Source: Halichondria panicea (lineage: Eukaryota; Porifera; Demospongiae; Suberitida; Halichondriidae). From it: a stretch of 64,000 nt of DNA. The position numbers and the translations under genes were made by a program. Each line of letters starts with the position of its first letter. Positions within the stretch are counted from its first letter, which is position 1. A model generated the notes under the pieces. The model had not been told where the DNA came from. It searched no databases and saw nothing but the letters and a program-made list of their open reading frames with translations. The stretch covers positions 5,663,412 through 5,727,411 of the forward strand of contig NC_087385.1 of assembly GCF_963675165.1 (NCBI RefSeq), given 5' to 3'. Below are positions 50,860 through 62,700 of this stretch, one piece after another.

Positions 50860-53800
50860 ATGGCTCGTAGACTAATTCCAGCAGCACGGGACAAGCCTGG
50901 AGGTAAATTAAAACACTAGATCAATTTTAAATTATAAATCTACAGCTATGGCAGAAAAAGGTAACTTCACTGGGATTGGACGTGGCAGGGGACGATCAAG
51001 AGGACGGGGTTTTAGTTTTGCAACTCAAGCTCCGGTTGAAGTGACTGGCGGTGGCGGTAGGAGAAGCAGAGAGGACAAGCAAGCACGTGTCCTTGTGGAA
51101 CCTAAATGTGAGATTTAGCAATCATCATGATCCAAGGGTACCGCGGTACCGCTAAAAGTATAATATTAAAAGGTGCCACGAAATGTACTAGCAGGGCCAT
51201 AGATATCCCCCTGGCATTTTAAATCTAGGTTATTTGCACACGCGCAATGCAGAATACTGGATGTAGATCTAGATCTAGATCTATTTATATTGCATGTGTA
51301 AACCATGCAAATGGCTGATCAGCAATCGCCATTTTGGAAAGCTAGGTGCTTTAGTGAATATAATGTTTGCTAGAGATAGAAAACTCATGTTGCTGTTTTC
51401 TAAGGAATAGGAATTGACAAAAATTGAAAAAAAATAGTGTGTGTCCCAAAAAATGTCGGCATGCTTGTGTTATCTTGCCACCCCTGCATATCTAAGCTAT
51501 CTACGGCCCTGTGTATAGGGTATATATCATTTTTCTTAAATTATACGCCTCTTTGTGTACCAAACACTGGTGCTTTTATTACATGAAATAATTTCCCCCA
51601 ACTTACAGGGACACTTAGTACACCTTCTACGCAGTTCATCAAAAGACATATTATTAACCATGGAGCTTATGGAACTGTGCATGTTGCTTTATATGGAGAT
51701 GCAATATGTGCCGCTAAGATTTTACATAAGGCACTATACCAATACAAGCGAGGTGCTCATTCTCACCCTGTCGAACAGTTCAAAAAAGAGTGTGATATCC
51801 TACGCAAGATAATACATCCATGTGTTGTCCAATACTTAGGTGAGGCTGTTGACCCTGATTCTGGTTTGCCTGTTCTTTTCATGGAATTAATGGATACGAA
51901 TCTTACTGAATTTTTAGAAAGATCAGGATCTCCACCACCATACCACTTGCAAGTCAATATTTGTCATGATATTGTTTCTGCACTTTCTTACCTTCATTCC
52001 ATCAATTATATCCATGGAGATGTTTCCAGCAACAATATTTTGCTCAGTTTAGATTCTTATAGAGCTAAACTCTCTGATTTTGGTATGTCTAAACTTTCAA
52101 GTGAAGCAATAGATGTGGAAGCTGGTCTTGGCTCTATTGTATATTTAGCCCCAGAATGCACCTCTTTTCAGACAGTGTGCACAAACAAGATCGATATCTT
52201 TTCTGTGGGTGTGATTGGCTTACAGATTGCTACATGTGAGTTTCCTGAACCTAGCCCAATATACAATATCTCAGAAGTTGATCGCCGACAAAACCACATT
52301 CAAATCATTCCTGATAGCCATCACCTTAAAAGCATATTCATTGCCTGTTTGCACAACGTCCCAGACGAAAGGCTTTCAGCTCATCAATTATGTGAGCGTT
52401 TCCTGGCCCAAAAAAACACATCAACATATAAAGACAGCATTCAGAGCTCCAAATCTCATGAAGTTGAAAGCCTTCAAACGAAATGTGACACATTGACTCT
52501 TACGATACAAGAGCTTACTGGTTATAATGAGAAGCTGCAAATGGAGCTTCAAAGAAAAAATGAAGAAGCCGAAACATTCTTGGCAGAGATTGATTCTCAA
52601 AGAAAAATGACATCTTCTTTAAGAAGTGAATTAGAGAGTTTCAGGAGAGAAAAGCGTTCCCAGGTAGTCAGTATGTACATGTATGTGTGGTATTCACTAA
52701 CAATTTATCGATTATTCATAGGGAGCCTCTATTTTTAGACGTATGGGTCTTTTTAATACTGAAACAGAGCAGAAGCTGAGACAAGCTGAACAAGAAAAAA
52801 GGGAAGCATTAGAAGAATGTGAACGAACAAAAAAGGAAGCTAACTCATACAAGAAGAAGATCGAGGCAAATTTGGCATCATGTCGAAGCCAGTTTGAGGG
52901 TGCTCTCGGGAAATATGATGACATGGAACAGGAATTTAGTAGAACATCACGTTTGCTCGAGCAACAAACTGTGCAGCTTAAGGATGCTTGCAAGGAACTC
53001 AGTGCCGAGCGTGAGAAGACAGAAACATTGGAAATACAAGCTGGTGAAAGGGAAGAGAAAATTCAAAGCCTTACATTAATCCTACGAAAAGCAAAACAAC
53101 AGCTAACACTAGATGGTAAGTCATGAAATATACGCCAAAAACCGGTCCTTATATTGACTGCATGTTACATCGATAGATGATGTATATGATAATGACCTAC
53201 AGCAAGATCAAGAGCTACTCAGCACACACGAAGATTTGTTACCCCCCTTGTACGACTCATTTCCACTGTCTAGGCAGCGCTCATTTAGGGATTTGCACAT
53301 ACCTCAGCCAACATCTCATCGTGGTCCCAACACGTACAGGTCAAGAACAGCTCCTGTTTATATTGGACGTAATTTATATACTAAGCCGGTAAGTGCATGA
53401 CTGAATTTTGTACCATGGATATCTAGGGTATATTGGATATGATTGGATATGTATCCGATGAAATACATACAACTGCATGATATGTGCGCTATAGTATACG
53501 AAGGTTTTCTGAGCTTGTGTAGTGTTTGGTGGTTTTCCTTTGAAGTTCATACACATTCGCAACAAGTGTATGTGTACCTAGCGTTGTACCTAGCCTCAAT
53601 GTGAAAGGAAAACCACAAAATACTACACACTAGCCAGCAGGGGTCTATCCATACGTCCTATCTGTCATCTATGGTGACTGTGCTGAATTTGGTCCTTAAA
53701 AGGAATTTTATTTAAGCAAAATCAAAGCGCGTGCAGTTCTATGTACTTCTTTGGGCTCACCCCCCAGCTGGCTATTATGATTACCTTCAGAAGTACATGT

Positions 53801-56719
53801 CTCCACTCATTTGATGATATCTCCTATCAGCAGGTAAATCCCCCCCCCCCTTACATATATCTTATTATAGACGGGTAGTAATTTTAGTGTTTTCAGATTT
53901 TCTCTGTACTACCGTATAGCGGGTAATTTTCGGGGGACAAAATATTCGTGGTTCAGCAATATTGAGACATTTCGTGGGTAATATTTTCGTGGTTGCTGCT
54001 TGCACTGCAGGTAAAGGTAGGTAAGGTCCCTTATTCGTGGGTAAAATATTCGTGGTCAGACCTCCAACCACGAAAACCACGAATATTTTGCCCCACGAAA
54101 ATTACACGCTATACGGTAATTTTGGCGGATTTGTAGCAAAATCATTACCACAATATATATAATAATTATTTCAAAAGATGTACAAGTAAGCTAGGTTGAA
54201 AGGAAAGTTTGGAGTCAGATACAGATGAAAAAAGTGCTAGCTTGCTTAATTAGCATACTCTCAAAAGTACATTACATTATAATTAAAAAATTTTTAATGA
54301 GATTCATAATTTTTAATTGCGTTTTATTATTAGTGAGTACTTAATTTAGCGTTAATTACAAATTCGCTAAAATTAGTACCCGTTTATATAATAGTAACAA
54401 TAAGGTAGTATACATGACGTAGTGGCTTTAATTATTGTCTAGCTGACTAATAATTGAAACCGTAGGCAACAATGAGTTACATATAAAATTATTGTCAAAT
54501 TCACATGACCATGAAGTTTTTTCACTTTATAGGTGTCACAAAGGTCGGTCGATTCACCACTTCGTAGCATGGTCCCACCACCAATGCACATGAGTAACAG
54601 GCATCGACTACACACAGCACCTCAATTGGCACAGTACACAGAGGTATAGCCATGCATTTAATTATGATTTATCATTAACTTCTATGGTGACTGTGCTGAA
54701 TCAGAGGAGGTCGGACATCACTTGAACTTTCACTAATTATGACCTTTAATGACATTCCAGGCCAAATTGCTTTTCGTTTTTTTGCTGACTCATCAGTAAC
54801 GGCTACTGCACTTCAGCTAGTCTCATATTTTAGCCGCCCTCTAAAAGTTGGGCGGCCTAATCACGAGTCTATGTTATAGAGGGCGACTGATTTATGAGAT
54901 AATGTTTTTGCACGCTTTCTGTCGCTGAATCTATTGACAACTAGTTGTGTTTGGTGTCTGTGATGGTTACTGGACCTAACCCTATCAGCACATAATAGCC
55001 ATTCTAGCTAGATCCAGTCGTGTTCTATTGCTGAGTCAGCAAAAACGAAAAGCAATTTGGCCTGGAATGTCATTAAAAGGTCATAATTAGTGAAAGTTCA
55101 AGTGATGTCCGACCTCCTCTGGTGCTGAATATGGTCCTAAAAATAAATTTGATTTAAGCACAATCAAAGGCACGTGCAGTTTTATGTACTCCTTTGGGGT
55201 TACTCCCTGGCTATTATGATTACCTTCAGAAGTACATGTACCAGCAACAATCTTCAGTTGTAAGCTCTCCCCACTCACCTGATGATATCTCCTATCAGCA
55301 GGTAAATCCCCCCTTGCATTTACATGAAAGACTATTATAGGCAATTTATAAAATTAGTGTCCAATTTACATGACCATGAAATTTTTTCACTTTGTTCATA
55401 GCTATCACAAAGGTCGGTCGATTCACCACTTAGTAGCATGGTCCCACCAATGCATATGAGTAACAGGCATCGACTACACACAGCACCTCAATTGGCACAG
55501 TACACAGAGGTATAGCCATGCATTAGATCTATAATCATGATTAATATCATCTTTTTTTAGGATGAAGCATTCCCCTTACCAGATCAACATGACCAACAAA
55601 ACTGTATGTATACATGTTTAGTACATATGATTTGCTGCTATTGAAGTTTTCCTTTATAGATCAAGAGTACTTATTGGATCATGATGAATATCTTGCCGTG
55701 TTGATGCAACAGTGTAACATCATATCTCGAGACCAACCCTGGGAAGCAATCTTCGCAGTTTGTAGAAATGAACCAAGTCTCGTAGAGGTGAGCAATTAGA
55801 CTATAATTGTATTGTCTGCATGTTAACAAATTGCAGTCACTGAAAAACCTACTTGAAACATTTGGAGAGCTAAAAGTTGCTTCATTCTCGATCAAGTTTG
55901 AAGACACTGCTGTGATTCTCAATATTCCAGAAGATGAAATAAAGAGACAAGGATACTCCATTACCACTGATGTTCATCCTTGCAAAGTTAGTTTGTCAAA
56001 ATGGGTTTTTATCTGGCTTCTGTTGATAGTTAACCCAAGAGCTTCTCAGCTTAGTCTCGTGTACACATGTTACAGAATAATTACTATACACTAAGCCATG
56101 TACGTACATGCCATACAGATTAAAAAGACTGAGGTCAGACAGTCAATGGAAAGTAGAGCCACAGCAATTTACCCTCCACGTTGCACCCTTACGATAACCC
56201 CTCTACCCAAATGTGAGAAAACGTTGATGGTAACTCTTACGTTGGAAGGCGTTGAGACTTGTAGCAATCAGAGACAGTTTTGTCTCACGTCTCCTCGTTT
56301 GCTGGCCAGTCCACAACAAGTATTCAATCCACAAACACCACAACTTGATCCCAAATCAGGTACAATTTGTATAATTATTGTGTTTGTAACTATTGCAATG
56401 AATTGCAGAAGGGATCGAAGCTCATACCAATGATGTTGCTAAATTGTTGGGAACAGAATTAACTCAATCCCAAAAAACGTTTCAATTTGGCCAAGCTCTA
56501 GGAGTGGAGTACAGAGTGCTGACAGAACTAAATCGTAAATCACAATTCCAACAAGGGCATATCTCACCATCCTATCAATTTTTCTGTGAGACTGTGGAGT
56601 ACTGGAGGAAACAACATGACAGCACACCGAGTTGGGAGAATATTGTCCTCGCACTTCGGACAATCAAGGAACCAAAATTAGTTTCTGTAGTAGTGAAACA
56701 TTTAAGAAATGGTTCCTAG
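50860..56719 (+). CDS. RG-motif N-terminus, protein kinase, coiled coil and C-terminal death domain, 13 exons
   Basis: Predicted length is 1,009 residues (3,030 nt). Exons: 50860-50902, 50946-51107, 51609-52663, 52722-53115, 53177-53388, 54533-54643, 55230-55301, 55402-55509, 55561-55603, 55660-55787, 55837-55986, 56119-56359, 56409-56719. Residues 1-68 hold RG repeats (GIGRGRGRSRGRGF). The kinase (about 78-340) has HGAYGTVHVA, AAK with Lys105, IHGDVSSNN with Asp206 (HGD replaces HRD) and SDFG with Asp225, so it is likely active. A coiled coil spans about 355-555. A Ser/Gln-rich segment with a duplicated exon follows. A beta-rich block (CTLTITPLPKCEK, LMVTLTLEGVE) may be UPA-like. The last 90 residues read as a death domain (LGTELTQSQKTFQFGQALGV, SWENIVLALRTIKEPKLVSV). 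Kinase plus death domain recalls RIPK and IRAK, but the order and N-terminus differ and I do not assign orthology. A role in innate or cell-death signalling is inferred. Confidence 0.82.
51192..51511. mobile_element. 320-bp hAT-like MITE (CAGGGCCRTAGATA)
   Basis: The left terminus CAGGGCCATAGATA and the right terminus (reverse complement CAGGGCCGTAGATA) differ at one position. The flanks TGTACTAG and TGTATAGG are similar and may be a decayed 8-bp target duplication. It lies in intron 2 of the kinase gene and is non-coding. Confidence 0.65.
53663..54655 (+). repeat. Tandem segmental duplication, left copy
   Basis: This copy runs from CTATGGTGACTGTGCTGAAT through the exon at 54533-54643 and matches 54680-55520. 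It contains the empty target site (GTGCTGAAT, 53680-53688) for the MULE-like element present in the right copy. It also has a decayed version of the 72-bp exon: at 53790-53831 a short deletion brings in a stop, so that exon is unusable here. It carries extra sequence including a MITE. Confidence 0.8.
53910..54118. mobile_element. 209-bp MITE, TACCGTATAGCGGG family, near-intact
   Basis: Long inverted ends: TACCGTATAGCGGGTAATTT at the left, and at the right TACCGTATAGCGTGTAATTT (reverse complement), continuing through TCGTGG and AAAATATTCGTGG. It inserts at TA. The inner repeats of ATTCGTGG give further pairing. Non-coding, in an intron of the kinase gene, absent from the duplicate copy at the corresponding place. 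Confidence 0.8.
54680..55520 (+). repeat. Tandem segmental duplication, right copy
   Basis: It corresponds to 53663-54655 and includes two usable exons, 55230-55301 and 55402-55509. The second is a near copy of 54533-54643 (LSQRSVDSPLSSMVPPMHMS against VSQRSVDSPLRSMVPPPMHM), keeping the reading frame. The copy is interrupted by the MULE-like element. Confidence 0.8.
54702..55121. mobile_element. 420-bp MULE-like element with about 90-bp TIRs and 9-bp target duplication
   Basis: TIRs of about 90 bp begin CAGAGGAGGTCGGACATCAC and are almost identical to each other (54702-54791 and 55032-55121). The 9-bp GTGCTGAAT occurs on both sides (54693-54701 and 55122-55130). The matching empty site with a single GTGCTGAAT is at 53680-53688. 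Long TIRs with a 9-bp duplication are typical of Mutator-like elements. No transposase. High arm identity suggests a recent insertion. Confidence 0.88.
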
Positions 56720-56769
56720 TGTTTTTGATAACTGTACGTTAATTCTCGCTATTGTCATAATAAATTATC

Positions 56770-58135
56770 TATTTGCATAGATGTACAATCTACAATCTTC
56801 ACACTTAGTTTATTCTGACTTAGGAAGTACCCGTCACACACTCTGTCAGCCTCATGACATCATCATGGAGTCCATCCTTGTCACTGCCAGTCATACGATC
56901 CTCAAAGTTAGTAGGAGAAGCAGCATAATCGATAAAGAACAGTCCACTCTCCCCACACACGTTCCCATATGGCTGAGAATACGAAATCATTCTACTGCAT
57001 AGGTTCAACGTATACTATAATGGAACATATAATTATAGGTCTACTATAGTGATTACTTTTGGTAGTATGAACGATGTCCGACTTGTCCACCCATTTCTGA
57101 GTGATGCAGTAACTACCCTCTCGTATCCACTGCCACTGCTGCTCGATCGTCCTCTTCAGCTGGGTTCTCTGTACCTATAATTATACAATTTGAACTGATA
57201 GTATAATTATATGGAAATCACAAATAGTAATTATGAGATTTTCAGGTTGGTCGGCAGCAGTTAATATTTGAAGTGCAGTCTATCATAACATGTACATCTA
57301 AGTGCAGTCTATCAAAAATAATCATAATCATCACATATATAATTTGCATTTGTGAAGAAAACATACGCAGTGTGTGAATGAGGTGGTCATGGCTGGCTGC
57401 ACTTTAACTTTTATAACTGCTGCCAGCCTATACAGTATACGGTATATATATATGTACCAACCTGAATCCTCTGCACTATATAGCCTCTCTAAAAACAGTA
57501 AGCATTCAATGTTATGCTATTTTCCAAATAATATAAATTGGACAATCACCATCTATGAACCATATACATGAGAGATCCGGCCCTTCCCTCCTGGTATATG
57601 TCCAGCCATAAAAATGTCCTCTGTTTCTCTATTGCTCCTGGAGGAAATGAACGCACCAGCAGCTGACACAGCTCGTACAACTTGTTGTAGTTGCTACACT
57701 TTGCATGCACAAATATGTCACCACCTGCAAAACGATTAAAAATGCACGAGTTCAGCATTGCGTGCAGCATAATTATATCTCGCTGACCAGAGGAGGCATC
57801 TCTCCAAGGTAACCCTTGCGATGAGGGTATAGCAATAGTTCTCATGCAGTCTTAGGAGATCCTCCAGTTACCTACATGTGATGGAGGTCCATATTAAACA
57901 ATTATTGTTTATATATATACTCATGCACCCGCGAGTAGAAGTTCGGACCAAATCCCACACCTGCAAATATCTTGTCCTCGCGTCGTCTGGACTTGGGCCG
58001 TTTAACTGAGTGACCTTCGCCTCTAGAGTAGCGGCTACTTTAGTGCATTCCTTCACATTGGCATCTGGTTTGAGGTGAATCCACAAATAGAGGGAGTGGG
58101 TCTTGTTCCTTGTTCTCTGCACAGACCTGCACAGT
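56770..58135 (-). pseudogene. DyP-type haem peroxidase relic
   Basis: Blocks of a dye-decolourising peroxidase appear in order on the minus strand: THSLYLWIHLKPDANVKECT, GVGFGPNFYSRV, GGDIFVHAKCSNYNKLYELC, GPDLSCIWFIDG, GTENPAEEDDRAAVAV, REGSYCITQKWVDKS, and QPYGNVCGESGLFFIDYAAS with KDGLHDD. Neighbouring blocks are in different frames without plausible introns at about 57975, 57580, 57120 and 56830. The stretch that normally carries the proximal haem His (between the QKW and PYGN blocks) was not found. All other genes in the window read cleanly, so sequencing error is a poor explanation. I see a broken host gene, possibly ancestrally acquired from bacteria, since DyP peroxidases are mainly bacterial and fungal. 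Confidence 0.75.
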
Positions 58136-59796
58136 GTTGTACACACAACAAGTAACAAATCAGCTACTGAAAGAACATGAACAAATGTACATTATGCTAA
58201 CACATTAGCTACAGTTTTCTATATAGTGTATATGCATGAAGGCTCGAGTATAACCCAAAGAAGAAGGAAACACATGCATATATACAGTGCATTTTTAATG
58301 AGACACGTATACTGATAGACTAACTTATATATACTGATGACTGTTGCATGCTGTTTGATCTCAGCTGCTGCGAGTCTGATCATGATGCCAGCCAGACCCC
58401 TCCTCTCTGTTTAGCAGGCCGTATCCACCATGCATATAGGCCAGTACACAGCACCTCCAATCAGCACACGAGCACTCCTTCCCAGCACAGTTGACTTTGC
58501 TCCACTGCCTGAGGGACAATGATTATAATGTTGCTTAACACCCAGAAGTTACGATGCATGAGTTACAGCTTTATTGCACTGCATGCTATATAATTATAGC
58601 TATATGTACATAACTTCCACCTTGTCAAATTGCGTAACAGCTGAGTTATAAAGTATGCTACAGTTTTCCCTGCAAATTGCGAAGTTATAAAGCATGCTAC
58701 TAATTATCTGGGCTCCTGCAAATTGCATGATATACAAGAATGCATGCACTGTTAATTTGTTGGCAATGTTGCTTACAACCACACAACCAAAGGTGAGACA
58801 TCTTCTTGGCGATTTTGCACACGATAGATCTAGTTACTATCAGCAGACAATGCAACAATTGATGCCAGGCATGTATCATTAACTACAAAGGTCATAAGGA
58901 TTGCTATGGATATTTATCTGAGCATGCATGCACACAATCTACCACCCACACTTGTACTCAGCCTCAGGTTCCTGGTAATGACTAATGGCTCTAGTCTAGC
59001 TTTAAAATCAGCCTAGATCCAGCTTTGACAATCCTGCACACTGACGCCATGATAATTATCGACACTAGCTTTTGCTTTTGTGAATTTGACAGTTTTATAT
59101 GCACATTAGCATATCTGGGCATGCGTGAAACCACGTGTGGTAAAATTATCCCCACACCCTCCTCTGCAGCTAAATCTAGTGGTTTTGCAAGCTGCATTCC
59201 AATGCCTTGTTTAGTGGAGCGCATTGGGTTATTAGTCCTCTATGGTTAGTCTATATATGACATATCTGACATTGTAGTACTAAGAGAGGTCAAGTTGCAA
59301 CTGCTAAATGTTGAGCGGACACAGCAGATAACTGAAACTTCTGTTTTGTTTGTGAGGTAAGTTGATGTTTAGTGGTAATAATTGCTGGTTTTACCATAGG
59401 TTTTACTGTGACCAAACAACCACACACACGCACACGCACAATAGATTAGATAGCTACCTGCTTTTAGTACAGTTCAACCAGATGTTTGTGTTAATGTTAT
59501 GTTGGAATGGACACAAGCCTATCGAGCAATGTCACTGTCAACTTCCTAGGCTGTATGCTAAGCATCCTATTCCCATGGGTACGGGTCATGGCCGGCCCAG
59601 ACAGAGCATCTCGTGTAAATCACAGACCTAAAAAGATGGTATCTCTACGTATGTAGATTTGAGTTAGATTATTGTGTACATTATTTAGTACTGTTGTATA
59701 ACAGTACTTATATTTAACTGGAGTTTTGCCAAGCACATGCAGTCCACTTTCAGTCAATTAATACACACTTGGTATGCACCCACTTGCAGAGCTACG
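58136..59796. other. Intergenic stretch without a recognised gene
   Basis: About 1.66 kb between the DyP relic and the RhoGEF gene. It holds a direct repeat of AGTTATAAAG-type sequence (about 58642-58660 and 58681-58699) and a minus-strand open stretch at 58377-58509 that is Cys-rich but has no homology I recognise. The RhoGEF promoter and 5' UTR presumably lie at the right side. Confidence 0.5.
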
Positions 59797-62700
59797 ATGG
59801 CCACAGGAGGGATAGCACAGAGTATGTCTGTTAGTGACCGTCGAAGATTGTTTGAGCTGAATTCTGGAAAGACAGGAAGTTCTAACGCTATTCACGACTC
59901 ACTCAGGAAGACCAAGCCCACTTTAACCAAAAGAGTGTCATCACCAAACATTACAGTGAGAGCCACCACCACCACCAGTACTAGTGAGCCTACTGATACA
60001 CGCCCTGCCAAGAAGAGCTCTATATTTTCAAGAAAGAACAGTGCTAGCAACTCTGCTAGTAAGAAAGTGAATAGGGCATCCTCTGATGCTGATGTGTTAG
60101 AATCTAAGCGAAGTAAGTATCAAAGTTCAAAGATGGGTGATAGCCCTAAGCACAGTAAGAGCAATGAGACGTCTCCCACACACTCTGAAAGTAAAAGTTC
60201 ATCTAAGAAGAGGAGAGAGGCTCCTAGACCACCCAGCCAAGTTGTCAGTCCACAGGAGAGCCCTAAACACAGACCACAGGAGAGTCCTAAACACAGGCCA
60301 CCGGACAGTCCCATTGGCCACAAGGAGCTCAAACAAGATGGGGCCAGCTCCAGTGGAAAGTCCAAAGCAGAGAGACCTCCCAGGCCACCGTCCCCTAAGA
60401 GAGTGGTGCGAGATAAGGACCTGGAAATAACATTGTCAGATGGTGGGTGTGTCTGCTTGTATCATGGCTTGTTTGTTTGTATAGTCTAGTAGAGATAATG
60501 TAATAATAGGCATGGGGCCTTGTGAGCCTCAGATGCATTTTGTTCCGAACTTGCCTGGGTCCCATTGCTGTAGTGTGAAGATTTAATGGAGGAGTGCTGT
60601 TTTACAGTAGTATAAACATGTGCAGTCAATTATCCTCCTCTTTTGTATGAGCCATTTGATCTCAATATTTGAGAGTGATTTCTGGTGAATAGATCCTAGT
60701 TGTTGTCAAGCATCATTCCCGTGTTCTTCATTCACTGTCCATGCGGTATTGATATATAATAGTCATAGGCTGTACTAACTAATCTTGTGGGGGAGAGGCT
60801 GGGGGTCAAGTTACCTACCCAGTGGAATCAGATACGCCTATTTTTGGTTGTTTGCATTATTAAAGCTTTGATCAATGGCATAACCACTCTGACAGTGCCA
60901 ATGACTGTGTACTCCAGCTGTTGCTGTGGACCTGTTTTATGTACCTACAGCAGGAACTTACATTGTACTTTACCAGGAATGATCACGCATGCCTGCCTTT
61001 ATGTACGGTTTGTGTGTGGCTTTGTGTATACAATGTTGTAATATAAGGCTCATTGTTCAATTAAATCTTCGATAAAACACACGCGAGGAGATTTGGTCTA
61101 ATTATAGCCTCTGTGATGTGTGCCTCAATGTTGTATGTTGGTTAGAAAGGAATGCTGACTAAAACACAAGTTGGAAATTGATATGGGATATCAATTAGAG
61201 CTCTCACATGGACAACCTGCCAACTCTTAATAAGCCGCACATAATAAGATCACTTCAGGGTGTATGTAGTCACCTCTACATAGTTTTGACTACACCGGTG
61301 CAGTTCTCATAGTTCTCTGACAGTCTGTCTGTGCTTTGTGTTGAGCCTGTGTACATGCACTAGGTGTGTTAGTCTACTATATGTGTGTATATGTGGAGGA
61401 GTGTTGAATGTTTAGAGCTAAAATTTCACACCCGTTAATCACCTCGTCCCTTGTACAGTGACCACGTGTATAGTGTTGTGGTTGGCCATTAATGGAGTTT
61501 TACCATAACAGCCAAATCCTGTACTCACTCCTAAAGGCATTTTGAGCCTCTTACAAGTGTTCTCAAACACCCTGCACCCAATATAGAATCAACGTACCCT
61601 CTAAATTCAGCTGGTTGCCCATCGATATCATTGTCATGGCACTATATATTCACAGCTGCACACTTAACAATATGATGCATTCACAGACAAGCCACACACC
61701 ACACCTCTTGCATTTAAGGTATCAAGTTGTATACAATAATTACTTGTATCACGCTCATACAGGTACCCAGATGGGAGGAGATGTCCTGAAGAAAGTGTTG
61801 AGTAAACAGCTGGCCTATCTGGCCGGTGGTCTGGAGGAGGACAAGCACCCGATCCTCACTATACCCGACGTGGGACTGCGACTACTTGACGCCAAAGAGG
61901 CTCAAGCCGACCTCACCACCACCATACTCTATATCAAGACACTTCTCAGGTAGGTGGGCGGGGAAATCCCCAGCTTGTGTTTAGAGAGGCGTTGGTGAGA
62001 TTGTGCTGATCATTAACTCTCTGTTGCAGTGCTGACCAGCTCTCGTGTGGCGTGACCTTGCTATTGGACTCTAGGAGCTCAAAGACACATTCAGCTACCA
62101 AAATCATTCTGGAGAAGATATCAGTGAGTACTTGTTTGTGTTCAAGTGATTAGTTTAACTGATGGTTGTTTTATCATGCAGGTCAACAAGTTCCCCGTGA
62201 GTGTCCACATGGTGTACGTCTACATCAAGACAGGACTGTTCAGTCGTTCTAAAAACCTCGCCAGTCCAGACGTCATTGCTAAACTACATGTGAGTATCTA
62301 GAGCATAGCCCACAATGATAAACCAATCCCATGCTGTACTTCTCTGCTCAGTACATGTAGGCTGTATGTATATACTTATGTACATGTATGTATTCTTTCA
62401 GCACAAGACTTACTTTCCCTGCAGATGGCGTACCTGCCTGACCAAAAGTCCTTGTTGGATCAGTTTGAGCCTAGTAATGTTCCCGATGAGTTGGGTGGCT
62501 CCCTCAAGTACGACCACAAGAGCTGGGTCTACAACAGACTAGTGAGTTTTGTCAATAGCTATTCAATATTATTGTACCTGTGCAATCTAACACCACTCTC
62601 CTTACATAATTATAACTTCTGTCGAATATAGAATATATATACTGATACCAATACCACGCCGTTCCCTGATATTGTATTTGTCTAGTACAGTATATATTAT

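Noticed and set aside
53700-53850. Left duplicate of the 72-bp kinase-gene exon as an active exon
   Set aside because: A deletion relative to 55230-55301 leads to an in-frame stop, so using it would truncate the protein; the model that skips it stays in frame.
58377-58509. Cys-rich minus-strand stretch as a 5' exon of the DyP gene or a small secreted peptide
   Set aside because: No recognisable homology, signal peptide or convincing splice context; left as intergenic.
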